A stretch of DNA of 64,000 nt from Faecalicatena fissicatena (GTDB lineage Bacteria; Bacillota; Clostridia; Lachnospirales; Lachnospiraceae). Where the stretch lies: contig LDAQ01000002.1 of assembly GCA_001028025.1 (NCBI GenBank), forward strand, positions 1-64,000, given 5' to 3'. Below are positions 25,257 to 33,037 of the stretch, one piece after another. The translations under genes and the position numbers were made by a program. The notes under the pieces are model-generated. The model saw only the letters and a program-made list of their open reading frames with translations, was not told the DNA's origin and made no database searches. Every line of letters starts with the position of its first letter. Position 1 is the first letter of the stretch.

Positions 25257-25390
25257 TTGGTTCATCCGGGCGGGAGATTTTACGGTGGGATTTTGGACGG
25301 GGAGGCGGATAGTTTTGCTTGTATTTGTTTTCAGGGCATTTTATAATAGGGACTGAATAACTGAAAAAAATAATGAAGTGAGAGAGTTGT

Positions 25391-27250
25391 ATGCTAACGA
25401 GAAGAGCGATGAAGCGGGAAGCGCGAAGGGTATTTAAGAGGCATTATTGGATTTTTGTGATGCTTTGTCTGCTGGCGGCGGTTTTGGGGACGGAGTTTAG
25501 TTCTTCGCTGTCTGTGGCGAAAAGCGGCGGAGATGAGGCAGCGGAGGCTGAAACTGGCGGGTCCAGGAAAGGGTCGCTGGAAGTGAATGAGAAGTTTAGT
25601 GAGATTGTTTACCATATTGCTTCGGGAGATGATGAGACGGGGCTGAGGATTGCGGATGATGTGGACCGGGAAGAAAGTGAACAATCAGAAGCGAACCCCG
25701 GGGCTGTAATGGGGAGAAGCAGGGGCGTGTTCTCTATGGTCGTGAACGGTATTACTTCCGGAAAGTTTTTTGCTTATCTGGCGGTTGGCCTGAAGTCTAT
25801 TATTGGGTCAGACAGTATGGCTGTTATGATTTTGATTGCTACGGTTCTGCTTTTGTGGTTCCTGGTCCTGATATTTGTAACCAATGTGTATCAGGTTATT
25901 ATGAGGCGGATGTTTTTGGAGGGCAGGCGGTATGATAAGATTCATATGTCCAGGGCGCTGTTTCTTTTAAAAATACATAAGTGGTGCAGAGCCAGTATTA
26001 CACTTTTTGTGGCGTCGGTGTATCAGCTGCTGTGGTCGGTTACCATTGTGGGTGGAATTATCAAGTATTATTCTTATTATCTGGTGCCTTATATAGTGGC
26101 AGAGAATCCCGGGCTGAATTCGAAGGAAGCGGTCACGCTGTCCCGTCATATGATGAAGGGACATAAGTGGGAGTGCTTTGTTTTTGAATTATCCTTTATA
26201 GGGTGGGAACTGCTGGGGCTGCTGACAATGGGGATTTTGGATATCTTCTATACAAATCCTTACAAGATTGCGGCATTCAGTGAATATTATGCGGGGCTTC
26301 GCATGACGGGGAAAGAAAAGAATCTCCCGTATGCAGACCTGCTGAATGATAAGTATCTGTTCGAAAATGCCGGGAAAGAAGAACTTGCTGATGTTTATAG
26401 AGATGTTGCGAAAGAGAGCGAGAAGCAGCTGGCAGGACTGACAAGCCTGACGGGAATCCGCAAGTTCCTTTCGGATGTATTTGGACTGACTGTCAGGAAT
26501 GATGAGAAATCAAGGGCTTTTGAAGAGAGCCAGGCGTCGATGGTTTATCTGGGTTATGATAAAGACGCACTGGAGGGCAGTGTATATCCGACAAGGCTTT
26601 CTCCGGAACCTGAAAGAATGAAGAAGCGGTGGACAGGCAATATCAGCTATATCCGTAATTACTCGGTCTGGTCTATGATTATGTTGTTTTTTGTTATGTC
26701 CTTCATCGGATGGTTATGGGAGGTCGGACTGCATTTGCTTTCAGATGGAGTATTTGTTAACAGAGGGGTTTTACATGGGCCTTGGCTGCCGATTTACGGG
26801 AGCGGCTGCTTGCTGATCCTTCTTCTGCTTAATAAGTTCCGAAAAAGGCCGGCAGCTGAGTTTCTGATGACGATCGTTGTATGCGGAATCGTGGAATATT
26901 TCACCGCATATTATCTGGAAATAGCTCATAACGGTAAAAAGTGGTGGGATTACAGCGGGTACTTTCTGAACCTGCAAGGAAGAATCTGTGCGGAAGGTCT
27001 CCTCACTTTCGGGGTGGGAGGAATGTTGATTGTATATATTCTGGCGCCTGTCCTGGATGATCTGATCCGGCGGGTTCCGGTTCGGACGCTGATGATTGCT
27101 TGTGTGGTGCTGATCTGTATATTTACGGCTGATCAGGTGTATTCCGTAAAATATCCCAACGAAGGGGCCGGAATTACTGATTACAGCAGTGCTGCAGACC
27201 CGGCCGTTTTTTGGAAAACGATGGCCGCGATGGAGAACAAGTATTTATAA
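25391..27250 (+). CDS. DUF975 and ABC_trans_CmpB (putative ABC transporter permease) fusion membrane protein
   Basis: A 619-residue polytopic membrane protein. Residues about 1-330 resemble DUF975: a basic start (MLTRRAMKREARRVFKRHYW), a first helix at about 20-35, a large polar loop, and later paired helices, including an ITLFVASVYQLLWSV stretch and the family's AVTLSRHMMKGHKWECFVFELSFIGWELLG block. Residues about 425-590 match the CmpB-type membrane domain, with MSFIGWLWEVGLHL, NRGVLHGPWLPIYGSG, EYFTAYYLEIAHNGKKWWDYSGYFLN and GRICAEGLLTFG. These domains are more often separate proteins. Despite the name, there is no ATPase partner nearby and no transport role is shown. Confidence 0.75.
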   Translation: MLTRRAMKREARRVFKRHYWIFVMLCLLAAVLGTEFSSSLSVAKSGGDEAAEAETGGSRKGSLEVNEKFSEIVYHIASGDDETGLRIADDVDREESEQSEANPGAVMGRSRGVFSMVVNGITSGKFFAYLAVGLKSIIGSDSMAVMILIATVLLLWFLVLIFVTNVYQVIMRRMFLEGRRYDKIHMSRALFLLKIHKWCRASITLFVASVYQLLWSVTIVGGIIKYYSYYLVPYIVAENPGLNSKEAVTLSRHMMKGHKWECFVFELSFIGWELLGLLTMGILDIFYTNPYKIAAFSEYYAGLRMTGKEKNLPYADLLNDKYLFENAGKEELADVYRDVAKESEKQLAGLTSLTGIRKFLSDVFGLTVRNDEKSRAFEESQASMVYLGYDKDALEGSVYPTRLSPEPERMKKRWTGNISYIRNYSVWSMIMLFFVMSFIGWLWEVGLHLLSDGVFVNRGVLHGPWLPIYGSGCLLILLLLNKFRKRPAAEFLMTIVVCGIVEYFTAYYLEIAHNGKKWWDYSGYFLNLQGRICAEGLLTFGVGGMLIVYILAPVLDDLIRRVPVRTLMIACVVLICIFTADQVYSVKYPNEGAGITDYSSAADPAVFWKTMAAMENKYL

Positions 27251-27261
27251 AAAACGAAAAT

Positions 27262-27308
27262 AAAGAACGCGATGCAATTGAAAAGCTGCATCGCGTTCTT
27301 TGTTTTTT
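27262..27308 (+). terminator. Terminator of the DUF975/CmpB gene
   Basis: A perfect 15-bp stem (27262-27276 with 27287-27301) around a 10-base loop, ending TTTGTTTTTT. It insulates the kdp operon from upstream transcription. Confidence 0.92.
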
Positions 27309-27359
27309 AGATTCTCTTTTTGGGGGTGAACCGGGATGCACAAATTCAATCTTCTGCAT

Positions 27360-27381
27360 TTTAATACGGCTTTAATACAGC
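27360..27381 (+). promoter_or_regulatory. Tandem 11-bp direct repeat upstream of kdp
   Basis: TTTAATACGGC and TTTAATACAGC stand head to tail (27360-27370, 27371-27381), 10 of 11 identical. An 11-bp period fits tandem binding by an OmpR-family regulator such as KdpE on one face of DNA. A weak promoter could follow (TATCAT near 27419). No kdpE lies in the window. Confidence 0.4.
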
Positions 27382-27457
27382 CTCCTGCTTTTTTGCGCAG
27401 TTTTAAGATGACCCGTGCTATCATCTAATCATTCTTTGAAAGAAGGAGGAAGCCATC

Positions 27458-27568
27458 ATGATGGATATAGTTATGGCAGCTGTTCTGCTGGCCTGCTTTG
27501 GTCTAATGAAGCTTTTTGCCGATTGGTGCAGCCGGCAGATCGATGCGGATATCGGGAGAGAAGATTAG
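27458..27568 (+). CDS. Small membrane protein at the head of the kdp operon
   Basis: A 36-residue frame beginning MMDIVMAAVLLACFGLMKLF and ending in a polar tail, ADWCSRQIDADIGRED. AGAAGGAGGAAGCC gives a strong ribosome binding site; a second ATG at 27461 is possible. One hydrophobic helix spans about residues 3-20. It precedes kdpF by 77 bases and sits in the same transcript. Similar tiny proteins occur upstream of kdpF in other Clostridia (from memory); no function is known to me. A regulatory or assembly micropeptide of the Kdp pump is an inference. Confidence 0.6.
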   Translation: MMDIVMAAVLLACFGLMKLFADWCSRQIDADIGRED

Positions 27569-27645
27569 TAAAAGGGCCAGGAACATCAAAGGAAAGAAGA
27601 TTAACAAAGAGTTAAGCACAACAAATGGAAAGAAGGAAAATGAAA

Positions 27646-27723
27646 ATGATACTGCTTGGAATTATTATTTTGCTGCTGGCGGCATATTTGTTTTACGCCC
27701 TGGTGCATCCGGAAAAGTTATAA
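27646..27723 (+). CDS. kdpF: Potassium-transporting ATPase subunit KdpF
   Basis: A 25-residue single-helix peptide that stabilises the KdpFABC complex. It reads MILLGIIILLLAAYLFYALV followed by HPEKL, matching the KdpF pattern of one helix ending in LxxPE[KR]. An in-frame ATG at 27640 would add MK; 27646 has better spacing from AAGGAAA. kdpA follows after 38 bases with its own AGAGGAGG site. Confidence 0.85.
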   Translation: MILLGIIILLLAAYLFYALVHPEKL

Positions 27724-27761
27724 ATAAACTTATTGAGTAAAAAGAGGAGGAAAAGAAAGTT

Positions 27762-29477
27762 ATGTTACAGATCGTACTGACTTTAGCGATTTTCGTGCTT
27801 GCTGTGATCCCGATGGGGAGATATATGTATCATATTGCAGTAAATAAGAAAACTTTCGCGGATCCCTTATTTGACCGGGTGGATAATGGGATATATAAAA
27901 TCTGCCGGATCGACAGAAAGGGAATGAACTGGAAGACTTATGCGTTAAGCCTTCTGATGACCAATGCGGTCATGGTACTGGCGGGATATCTGGTTCTGAG
28001 GCTGCAGAGTGTTTTGTTTCTGAATCCCAATGGGATCGCCGGGATGGAGCCAACCCTGTCATTTAATACAATTATCAGTTTTATGACAAATACAAACCTG
28101 CAGCATTACTCAGGCGAGTCCGGTTTATCTTATTTAAGCCAGATGCTGGTTATTATATTTATGATGTTCACCTCTGCAGCATCCGGGTATGCGGCATGTA
28201 TGGCGTTTTGCCGGGGATTTGCAGGCAGAAGCAAAGATCTGGGGAACTTTTATGAAGATATGGTTCGCATTACGACCCGGATTCTGATTCCATGGTCTTT
28301 GATTTTCGGCCTGGTACTGATCTGGCAGGGATGCCCTCAGACTTTCGGTGCAAATATTACTGTTGAGACAATTCAGGGCAAGCTGCAGGATTTTGCAACA
28401 GGTCCGGTCGCAGCGCTGGAAATCATCAAACATCTGGGAACAAACGGCGGAGGATTCCTTGGGGCTAACTCGTCCACACCTTTCGAGAATCCAACTATTA
28501 TAACGAATATAGTAGAGCTGATCTCCATGATGATTCTTCCGGGCGCCTGTGTACTGACATTCGGAAAGATGTGCAGGGACAGGAAAAAGGAAGAGGCTCA
28601 GGTAAAAGAGCCCATATTCGGAAAACAGGGCAGAACTATATTTGCAGCCATGTCGGTGATATTCCTGATCGGTCTGACGCTCTGTTTCTTCTCCGAAAAG
28701 GCCGGCAGCCCGGTTCTTGCAGATGCAGGGGTAAGTCAGGCAATGGGAAGTATGGAAGGAAAAGAGGTCCGTTTTGGCGTCGATCAGTCGGCTCTGTTTA
28801 CCACGGTTACAACTTCTTTTACCACAGGTACCGTTAATAACATGCACGATACACTGACGCCTCTGGGCGGAATGGTGCCGCTCTTACATATGATGCTGAA
28901 CTGCGTATTCGGAGGTAAGGGTGTGGGGTTGATGAATATGCTCATGTATGCAATTCTGACCGTATTTATATGCGGCCTGATGGTGGGACGTACCCCGGAA
29001 TATCTGGGCAAAAAAATAGAAGGAAAGGAAATGAAGCTGGTCGCACTGGTACTGATTGTACATCCGCTTCTCATCCTTGGGTTCTCAGCGCTGGCGGTTT
29101 CCACACAGGCAGGGCTGGACGGAATTACGAATCCTGGCTTCCACGGACTGTCACAGGTATTGTATGAGTATTCTTCTTCTGCGGCTAACAACGGTTCCGG
29201 TTTTGAAGGGCTGTCAGACAATACCTGGTTCTGGAATATTACTACAGGACTTGCGATGTTCTTTGGGCGTTATATAGCCATTATCGCACAGTTGGCAATC
29301 GCAGGTTCGCTGCTTGCTAAAAAACGGGTGAAAGCGTCCATTGGTACACTGCGAACGGATAACGCAGTATTTGCAATATTACTTATATTTATCGTATATA
29401 TATTTGCCGCATTAACATTTTTCCCTGCGTTGGCACTGGGGCCGATCGCGGAACATCTGACCCTGTGGTTTTCATAA
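27762..29477 (+). CDS. kdpA: Potassium-transporting ATPase subunit A
   Basis: The potassium channel-like subunit of the high-affinity KdpFABC pump, 571 residues with about ten transmembrane helices. It is related to the Trk/Ktr superfamily, with four selectivity filters; visible conserved parts include SFMTNTNLQHYSGESGLSYLSQ, HLGTNGGGFLGANSSTPFENP, TTSFTTGTVNNMHDTLTPLGG and SSAAANNGSGFEGL (here EYSSSAANNGSGFEGLSDNT). Length and motif order are normal, so the subunit appears functional. Confidence 0.98.
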   Translation: MLQIVLTLAIFVLAVIPMGRYMYHIAVNKKTFADPLFDRVDNGIYKICRIDRKGMNWKTYALSLLMTNAVMVLAGYLVLRLQSVLFLNPNGIAGMEPTLSFNTIISFMTNTNLQHYSGESGLSYLSQMLVIIFMMFTSAASGYAACMAFCRGFAGRSKDLGNFYEDMVRITTRILIPWSLIFGLVLIWQGCPQTFGANITVETIQGKLQDFATGPVAALEIIKHLGTNGGGFLGANSSTPFENPTIITNIVELISMMILPGACVLTFGKMCRDRKKEEAQVKEPIFGKQGRTIFAAMSVIFLIGLTLCFFSEKAGSPVLADAGVSQAMGSMEGKEVRFGVDQSALFTTVTTSFTTGTVNNMHDTLTPLGGMVPLLHMMLNCVFGGKGVGLMNMLMYAILTVFICGLMVGRTPEYLGKKIEGKEMKLVALVLIVHPLLILGFSALAVSTQAGLDGITNPGFHGLSQVLYEYSSSAANNGSGFEGLSDNTWFWNITTGLAMFFGRYIAIIAQLAIAGSLLAKKRVKASIGTLRTDNAVFAILLIFIVYIFAALTFFPALALGPIAEHLTLWFS

Positions 29478-29501
29478 AATTTAAGAAAGGGATGTAAAGC
29501 A

Positions 29502-31568
29502 ATGTCTAAGAAACAACAAACAACGAAGTTCGTGACAAAGGACATTCTGAAGAGCTCCGTTATCGGAGCCCTCCAGAAGCTGAACCCGAAATATATGATT
29601 AAAAATCCGGTTATGTTCGTAGTGGAGGCCGGCTGTGTGCTGACGCTGATCATGACGTTTTTTCCGTCTATATTTGGGGATGATGCTTCCGTTGGGTACT
29701 TAAGAACCTATAATGGAATTGTCTGCGTCATATTATTTATTACTATATTATTTGCAAATTTTGCAGAATCTGTTGCCGAGGGACGCGGAAAAGCACAGGC
29801 GGCTTCTCTGAAAAAAACAAAGCAGGATACAAAGGCTCATCTGATCTGTGAGGATGGGACAGATCGGATGGTAAATGCATCCGAATTAAAAAAGGGGGAT
29901 ATTGTTCTTGTAGAAGCGGGAGAAGTGATTCCCAATGACGGGGAAGTCATTGAAGGGATTGCTTCGGTGGACGAATCAGCAATTACCGGAGAATCCGCAC
30001 CCGTTACACGTGAGGCAGGAACAGATTTTTCTTCTGTAACCGGAGGAACAACGGTTGTCAGTGACTGGCTGAAGGTTCAGATCACATCGCAGTCGGGAGA
30101 GTCCTTTCTGGATAAAATGATTGCGCTGGTAGAAGGTGCGTCACGTCAGAAAACCCCGAATGAGATCGCACTGAATACGCTCCTTGTTGGTTTGACGATT
30201 ATTTTTATGATTGTGGTTGTATGTCTGTATCCGTTTTCAACATATTCAGGTGTGCAGATACCGATATCTACGATGATCGCACTGCTTGTATGCCTGATTC
30301 CTACAACCATTGGCGGACTGTTGTCTGCCATTGGGATTGCCGGGATGGACCGGGTGACCAGATTTAATGTCATTGCCATGTCGGGAAAAGCGGTGGAGGC
30401 CTGCGGAGATGTGGATACGATGATTCTCGACAAGACCGGGACCATTACCTTCGGAAACCGCCTTGCAGCGGAGTTCTATCCTGTAAAAGGAAAGAGCAAA
30501 GAAGAGTTAATCGACTACGCGGCACTCACTTCGCTATGTGATCCGACGCCGGAAGGAAAGTCAACGCTGGAACTGGCACGGAAGATGGGAAGCCGGATGA
30601 ACAGTGAGGTGGCTGACCAGATGGAGTTCGTTGAATTTACGGCACAGTCCAAGATGTCAGGCGTCAATCTGCCGGATGGAACGACCCTAAGGAAAGGGGC
30701 GGCTGATGCCATCAAAAAGATGGTAAAAGAAAAGGGAGGCAGCATTCCCACAGATCTGGACGGTATTGTTGAGAAAATCGCCGGGCTTGGCGGTACACCA
30801 CTGGTAGTTGCAGCAGAAGAGGTGATCTGCGGGGTTATATATCTGAAAGATACAGTTAAGCCCGGACTGGTTGAACGTTTCCAGCGCCTGAGGGAAATCG
30901 GGATCAAAACGATCATGTGTACCGGCGACAACCCGCTGACCGCAGCCACAATCGCCAAAGAGGCAGGCGTGGACGGATTTATCGCGGAGTGCAGACCGGA
31001 AGATAAGATATTGGCGATCAAAAAGGAGCAGGCGGAAGGCAAGCTGGTAGCTATGACCGGTGACGGAACGAACGATGCACCTGCGCTTGCCCAGGCGGAT
31101 GTGGGGCTGGCAATGAATTCAGGTACAGCGGCCGCCAAGGAAGCGGCCAATATGGTGGATCTGGATTCTGACCCGACCAAAATACTTGAGGTGGTTGAGA
31201 TTGGCAAGCAGCTTCTGATAACAAGAGGTTCGCTGACTACCTTCAGTATTGCAAATGATGTGGCCAAATATTTTGCAATCATACCTGCCATGTTCACGCT
31301 GGTGATTCCGCAGATGCAGATGCTGAATATTATGAAATTAGCCACACCGATGTCGGCCATTCTGTCGGCTTTAATATTTAATGCAATTATTATACCGTGC
31401 CTGATTCCAATTGCAATGCGTGGTGTTAAATATAAACCGATGAGTGCAGAGCGTATGCTGCTGAAGAATATGGGCATCTACGGGGTGGGCGGTATTATCG
31501 TACCGTTTGCCGGAATTAAAATTATTGACTGCCTGGTTGCACCGCTTTTGGCAGTGCTGGGTATGTAG
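29502..31568 (+). CDS. kdpB: Potassium-transporting ATPase subunit B (P-type ATPase)
   Basis: The ATP-hydrolysing subunit of KdpFABC, 688 residues. The actuator motif TGES sits in ESAITGESAPVTRE, the phosphorylated aspartate is Asp310 in LDKTGTITFGN, nucleotide-binding TGDNPLTAATIAKEAGVD follows, and the hinge MTGDGTNDAPALAQADVG is intact, as are the SGTAAAKEAANMVDLDS and late helices. The serine in TGES is the site of inhibitory phosphorylation known in E. coli KdpB (Ser162), so that control point is available. Spacing to kdpA is 24 bases. Confidence 0.98.
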   Translation: MSKKQQTTKFVTKDILKSSVIGALQKLNPKYMIKNPVMFVVEAGCVLTLIMTFFPSIFGDDASVGYLRTYNGIVCVILFITILFANFAESVAEGRGKAQAASLKKTKQDTKAHLICEDGTDRMVNASELKKGDIVLVEAGEVIPNDGEVIEGIASVDESAITGESAPVTREAGTDFSSVTGGTTVVSDWLKVQITSQSGESFLDKMIALVEGASRQKTPNEIALNTLLVGLTIIFMIVVVCLYPFSTYSGVQIPISTMIALLVCLIPTTIGGLLSAIGIAGMDRVTRFNVIAMSGKAVEACGDVDTMILDKTGTITFGNRLAAEFYPVKGKSKEELIDYAALTSLCDPTPEGKSTLELARKMGSRMNSEVADQMEFVEFTAQSKMSGVNLPDGTTLRKGAADAIKKMVKEKGGSIPTDLDGIVEKIAGLGGTPLVVAAEEVICGVIYLKDTVKPGLVERFQRLREIGIKTIMCTGDNPLTAATIAKEAGVDGFIAECRPEDKILAIKKEQAEGKLVAMTGDGTNDAPALAQADVGLAMNSGTAAAKEAANMVDLDSDPTKILEVVEIGKQLLITRGSLTTFSIANDVAKYFAIIPAMFTLVIPQMQMLNIMKLATPMSAILSALIFNAIIIPCLIPIAMRGVKYKPMSAERMLLKNMGIYGVGGIIVPFAGIKIIDCLVAPLLAVLGM

Positions 31569-31583
31569 GGAGGAGTGATTATT

Positions 31584-32231
31584 ATGAAATCATTTTTGAA
31601 ATATTTGAGAAGTGCAGCGGTCCTTACTGTTTTCATGCTGGTAATCTGTGGTTTTGCTTATCCTGCGGCAATGACAGGACTTGGACAGCTGATCTTCCCG
31701 CATCAGGCAAACGGGAGCATGATTACAGCTGAAGGTGAGAAGACTTCAGATCCGGAAAAGGCAGTGGGATCTGCTATCGTAGGACAGGATTTCTCTGGAG
31801 ATCAGGGCTACTTTCAGTGCCGTGTATCAGGGGTAAATTATAATACTTATACAGCAGAAGAAAAGGCGGACGGTACCTACGGGGGCGTATCCTCAGGGGG
31901 TTCCAATCTGGCGCCTTCGAATGAAGAACTTAAGCAGAGAGTAGAAGAGTCTGTGGAACAGTTCTTAAAAGAAAATCCGGAGGTTAAAAAAGGAGACATT
32001 CCCGCAGATTTACTGACAGCTTCCGGCTCGGGAATGGATCCGCATATCACGCCGGAATCTGCAGAGATCCAGATACCTGCTATTGCTGAGGCAACCGGAT
32101 TAAGCGAGGAGGAATTGAGAGGTATTGTTGAAGATAATACAGAAGGGAAAGTACTTGGAGTTTACGGGCATGAGAGAGTGAATGTACTCAGGTGTAACCT
32201 TGAGATTGCAAAAATATCAGGGAATCTATAG
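31584..32231 (+). CDS. kdpC: Potassium-transporting ATPase subunit C
   Basis: Membrane-anchored accessory subunit of KdpFABC, 215 residues. One N-terminal transmembrane helix (about 8-28), then an extracytosolic domain with QDFSGDQGYFQCRVSG, SGGSNLAPSN and the C-terminal GSGMDPHITPESAEIQIP and LGVYGHERVNVLRCNL segments, which are the family signatures. A GTG at 31575 is in frame, but GGGAGGAG at 31568-31575 covers it and is well spaced for ATG 31584. The operon ends at a terminator; no kdpD or kdpE follows. Confidence 0.95.
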   Translation: MKSFLKYLRSAAVLTVFMLVICGFAYPAAMTGLGQLIFPHQANGSMITAEGEKTSDPEKAVGSAIVGQDFSGDQGYFQCRVSGVNYNTYTAEEKADGTYGGVSSGGSNLAPSNEELKQRVEESVEQFLKENPEVKKGDIPADLLTASGSGMDPHITPESAEIQIPAIAEATGLSEEELRGIVEDNTEGKVLGVYGHERVNVLRCNLEIAKISGNL

Positions 32232-32238
32232 TATAAAA

Positions 32239-32277
32239 ATAAAAGGGACTGACAGTGCGCAGTCCTTTTATTTTTTT
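32239..32277 (+). terminator. Terminator of the kdp operon
   Basis: AAAAGGGACT pairs with AGTCCTTTT with one bulged G around a 10-base loop, then ATTTTTTT. It lies 9 bases after the kdpC stop. The 317-base stretch 32232-32548 otherwise contains only a gene-free spacer (32278-32440) and the marR promoter/operator. Confidence 0.85.
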
Positions 32278-32447
32278 ACTGGAACAGGAGTATATTCCTA
32301 GCTGCAGGGCAGAAACACTTCATACGGTGATGAAAAGAACAGCGTTTACACCGATTCCGGAAATCCCTGCCTGCTGGCCTATCTGCAGGCTATTTGGGTA
32401 TAGTTTTCTGCTGACGGTATCAGGCTCTCTATTTCGATTACGATGTC

Positions 32448-32476
32448 TTGACAGAAAATAGAAAAAGGTGTATGAT
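32448..32476 (+). promoter_or_regulatory. Consensus sigma-A promoter of the marR-FUSC operon
   Basis: TTGACA (32448-32453), exactly 17 bp, TATGAT (32471-32476). One of the strongest promoters in the window, as expected for one held by a repressor. Confidence 0.85.
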
Positions 32477-32485
32477 TCATAAAAG

Positions 32486-32500
32486 GTTTACAATGTAAAC
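32486..32500. promoter_or_regulatory. Probable MarR operator
   Basis: GTTTACAATGTAAAC is a perfect 15-bp palindrome (7-bp half-sites, one central base), placed at about +4 to +18 relative to the promoter at 32448-32476. Size, symmetry and position are those of an autoregulated MarR operator. Confidence 0.75.
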
Positions 32501-32548
32501 TAAATTGGCATGTAAATAAAATTATGAACTAAGAAGGTGAGAGGAATA

Positions 32549-33037
32549 GTGCACCTGCACTATAAAAGAACCGTTATGGAAGAAAAAAACTGGATGCTTT
32601 TAATGGAAGACTTGAGTGAAATACGGCTGCTGAGCAGCCTCATACTAAAAAAAGCCCGCAAGGGTGCAGCAGCAACAGCTCAGGAAGTGGATATGCTATT
32701 TCGTGTTGCACTGGCCAAAAATCCAATTGTACCCGGAGAATTAAGCCATGACATGGGGATCAGCAAGACCACTGTCAGCAGACTGATTGACGGACTGACG
32801 GAAAACGGACTGATTGAGAAACTGTATGACCGTCAGGATAAACGAAGCTATTCCCTTAGAATTACCAGTGAGGGAAAAGATGAATTAGACAGTATGTACC
32901 ATTATTATCTGGAGCCGGTTTACGGAATGCGGGAGGCGCTGGATGAGGCAGAGTTTCAGCAGTTTATTGGACTTGTGCGGAAAGTGAATCTTTATATGGC
33001 AAAAAAGCAGAGTAAGAATAAGGAGGAATTTATTTGA
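32549..33037 (+). CDS. MarR family transcriptional regulator
   Basis: A winged-helix DNA-binding regulator, about 162 residues. The helix-turn-helix is PGELSHDMGISKTTVSRLIDGLTENGLIEKL, and the wing is YDRQDKRSYSLRITSEGKDEL with the DxR-R signature of MarR proteins. The start is uncertain: GTG 32549 has GGTGA/GAGAGG upstream at workable spacing, GTG 32537 lies too close to its site, and ATG 32576 lacks a good Shine-Dalgarno but would also give a complete domain. It overlaps the FUSC gene by 4 bases, so it probably controls that putative efflux or wall protein through the operator at 32486. The ligand is unknown. Confidence 0.9.
   Translation: MHLHYKRTVMEEKNWMLLMEDLSEIRLLSSLILKKARKGAAATAQEVDMLFRVALAKNPIVPGELSHDMGISKTTVSRLIDGLTENGLIEKLYDRQDKRSYSLRITSEGKDELDSMYHYYLEPVYGMREALDEAEFQQFIGLVRKVNLYMAKKQSKNKEEFI

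Noticed and set aside
27302..27457. A c-di-AMP (ydaO) riboswitch before kdp
   Set aside because: The leader is too short and lacks the family's conserved elements; the repeat at 27360-27381 is a better regulatory candidate.
32255..32461. A 68-codon frame between kdpC and marR
   Set aside because: It starts inside the kdp terminator, has no ribosome binding site, runs into the marR promoter and resembles nothing.
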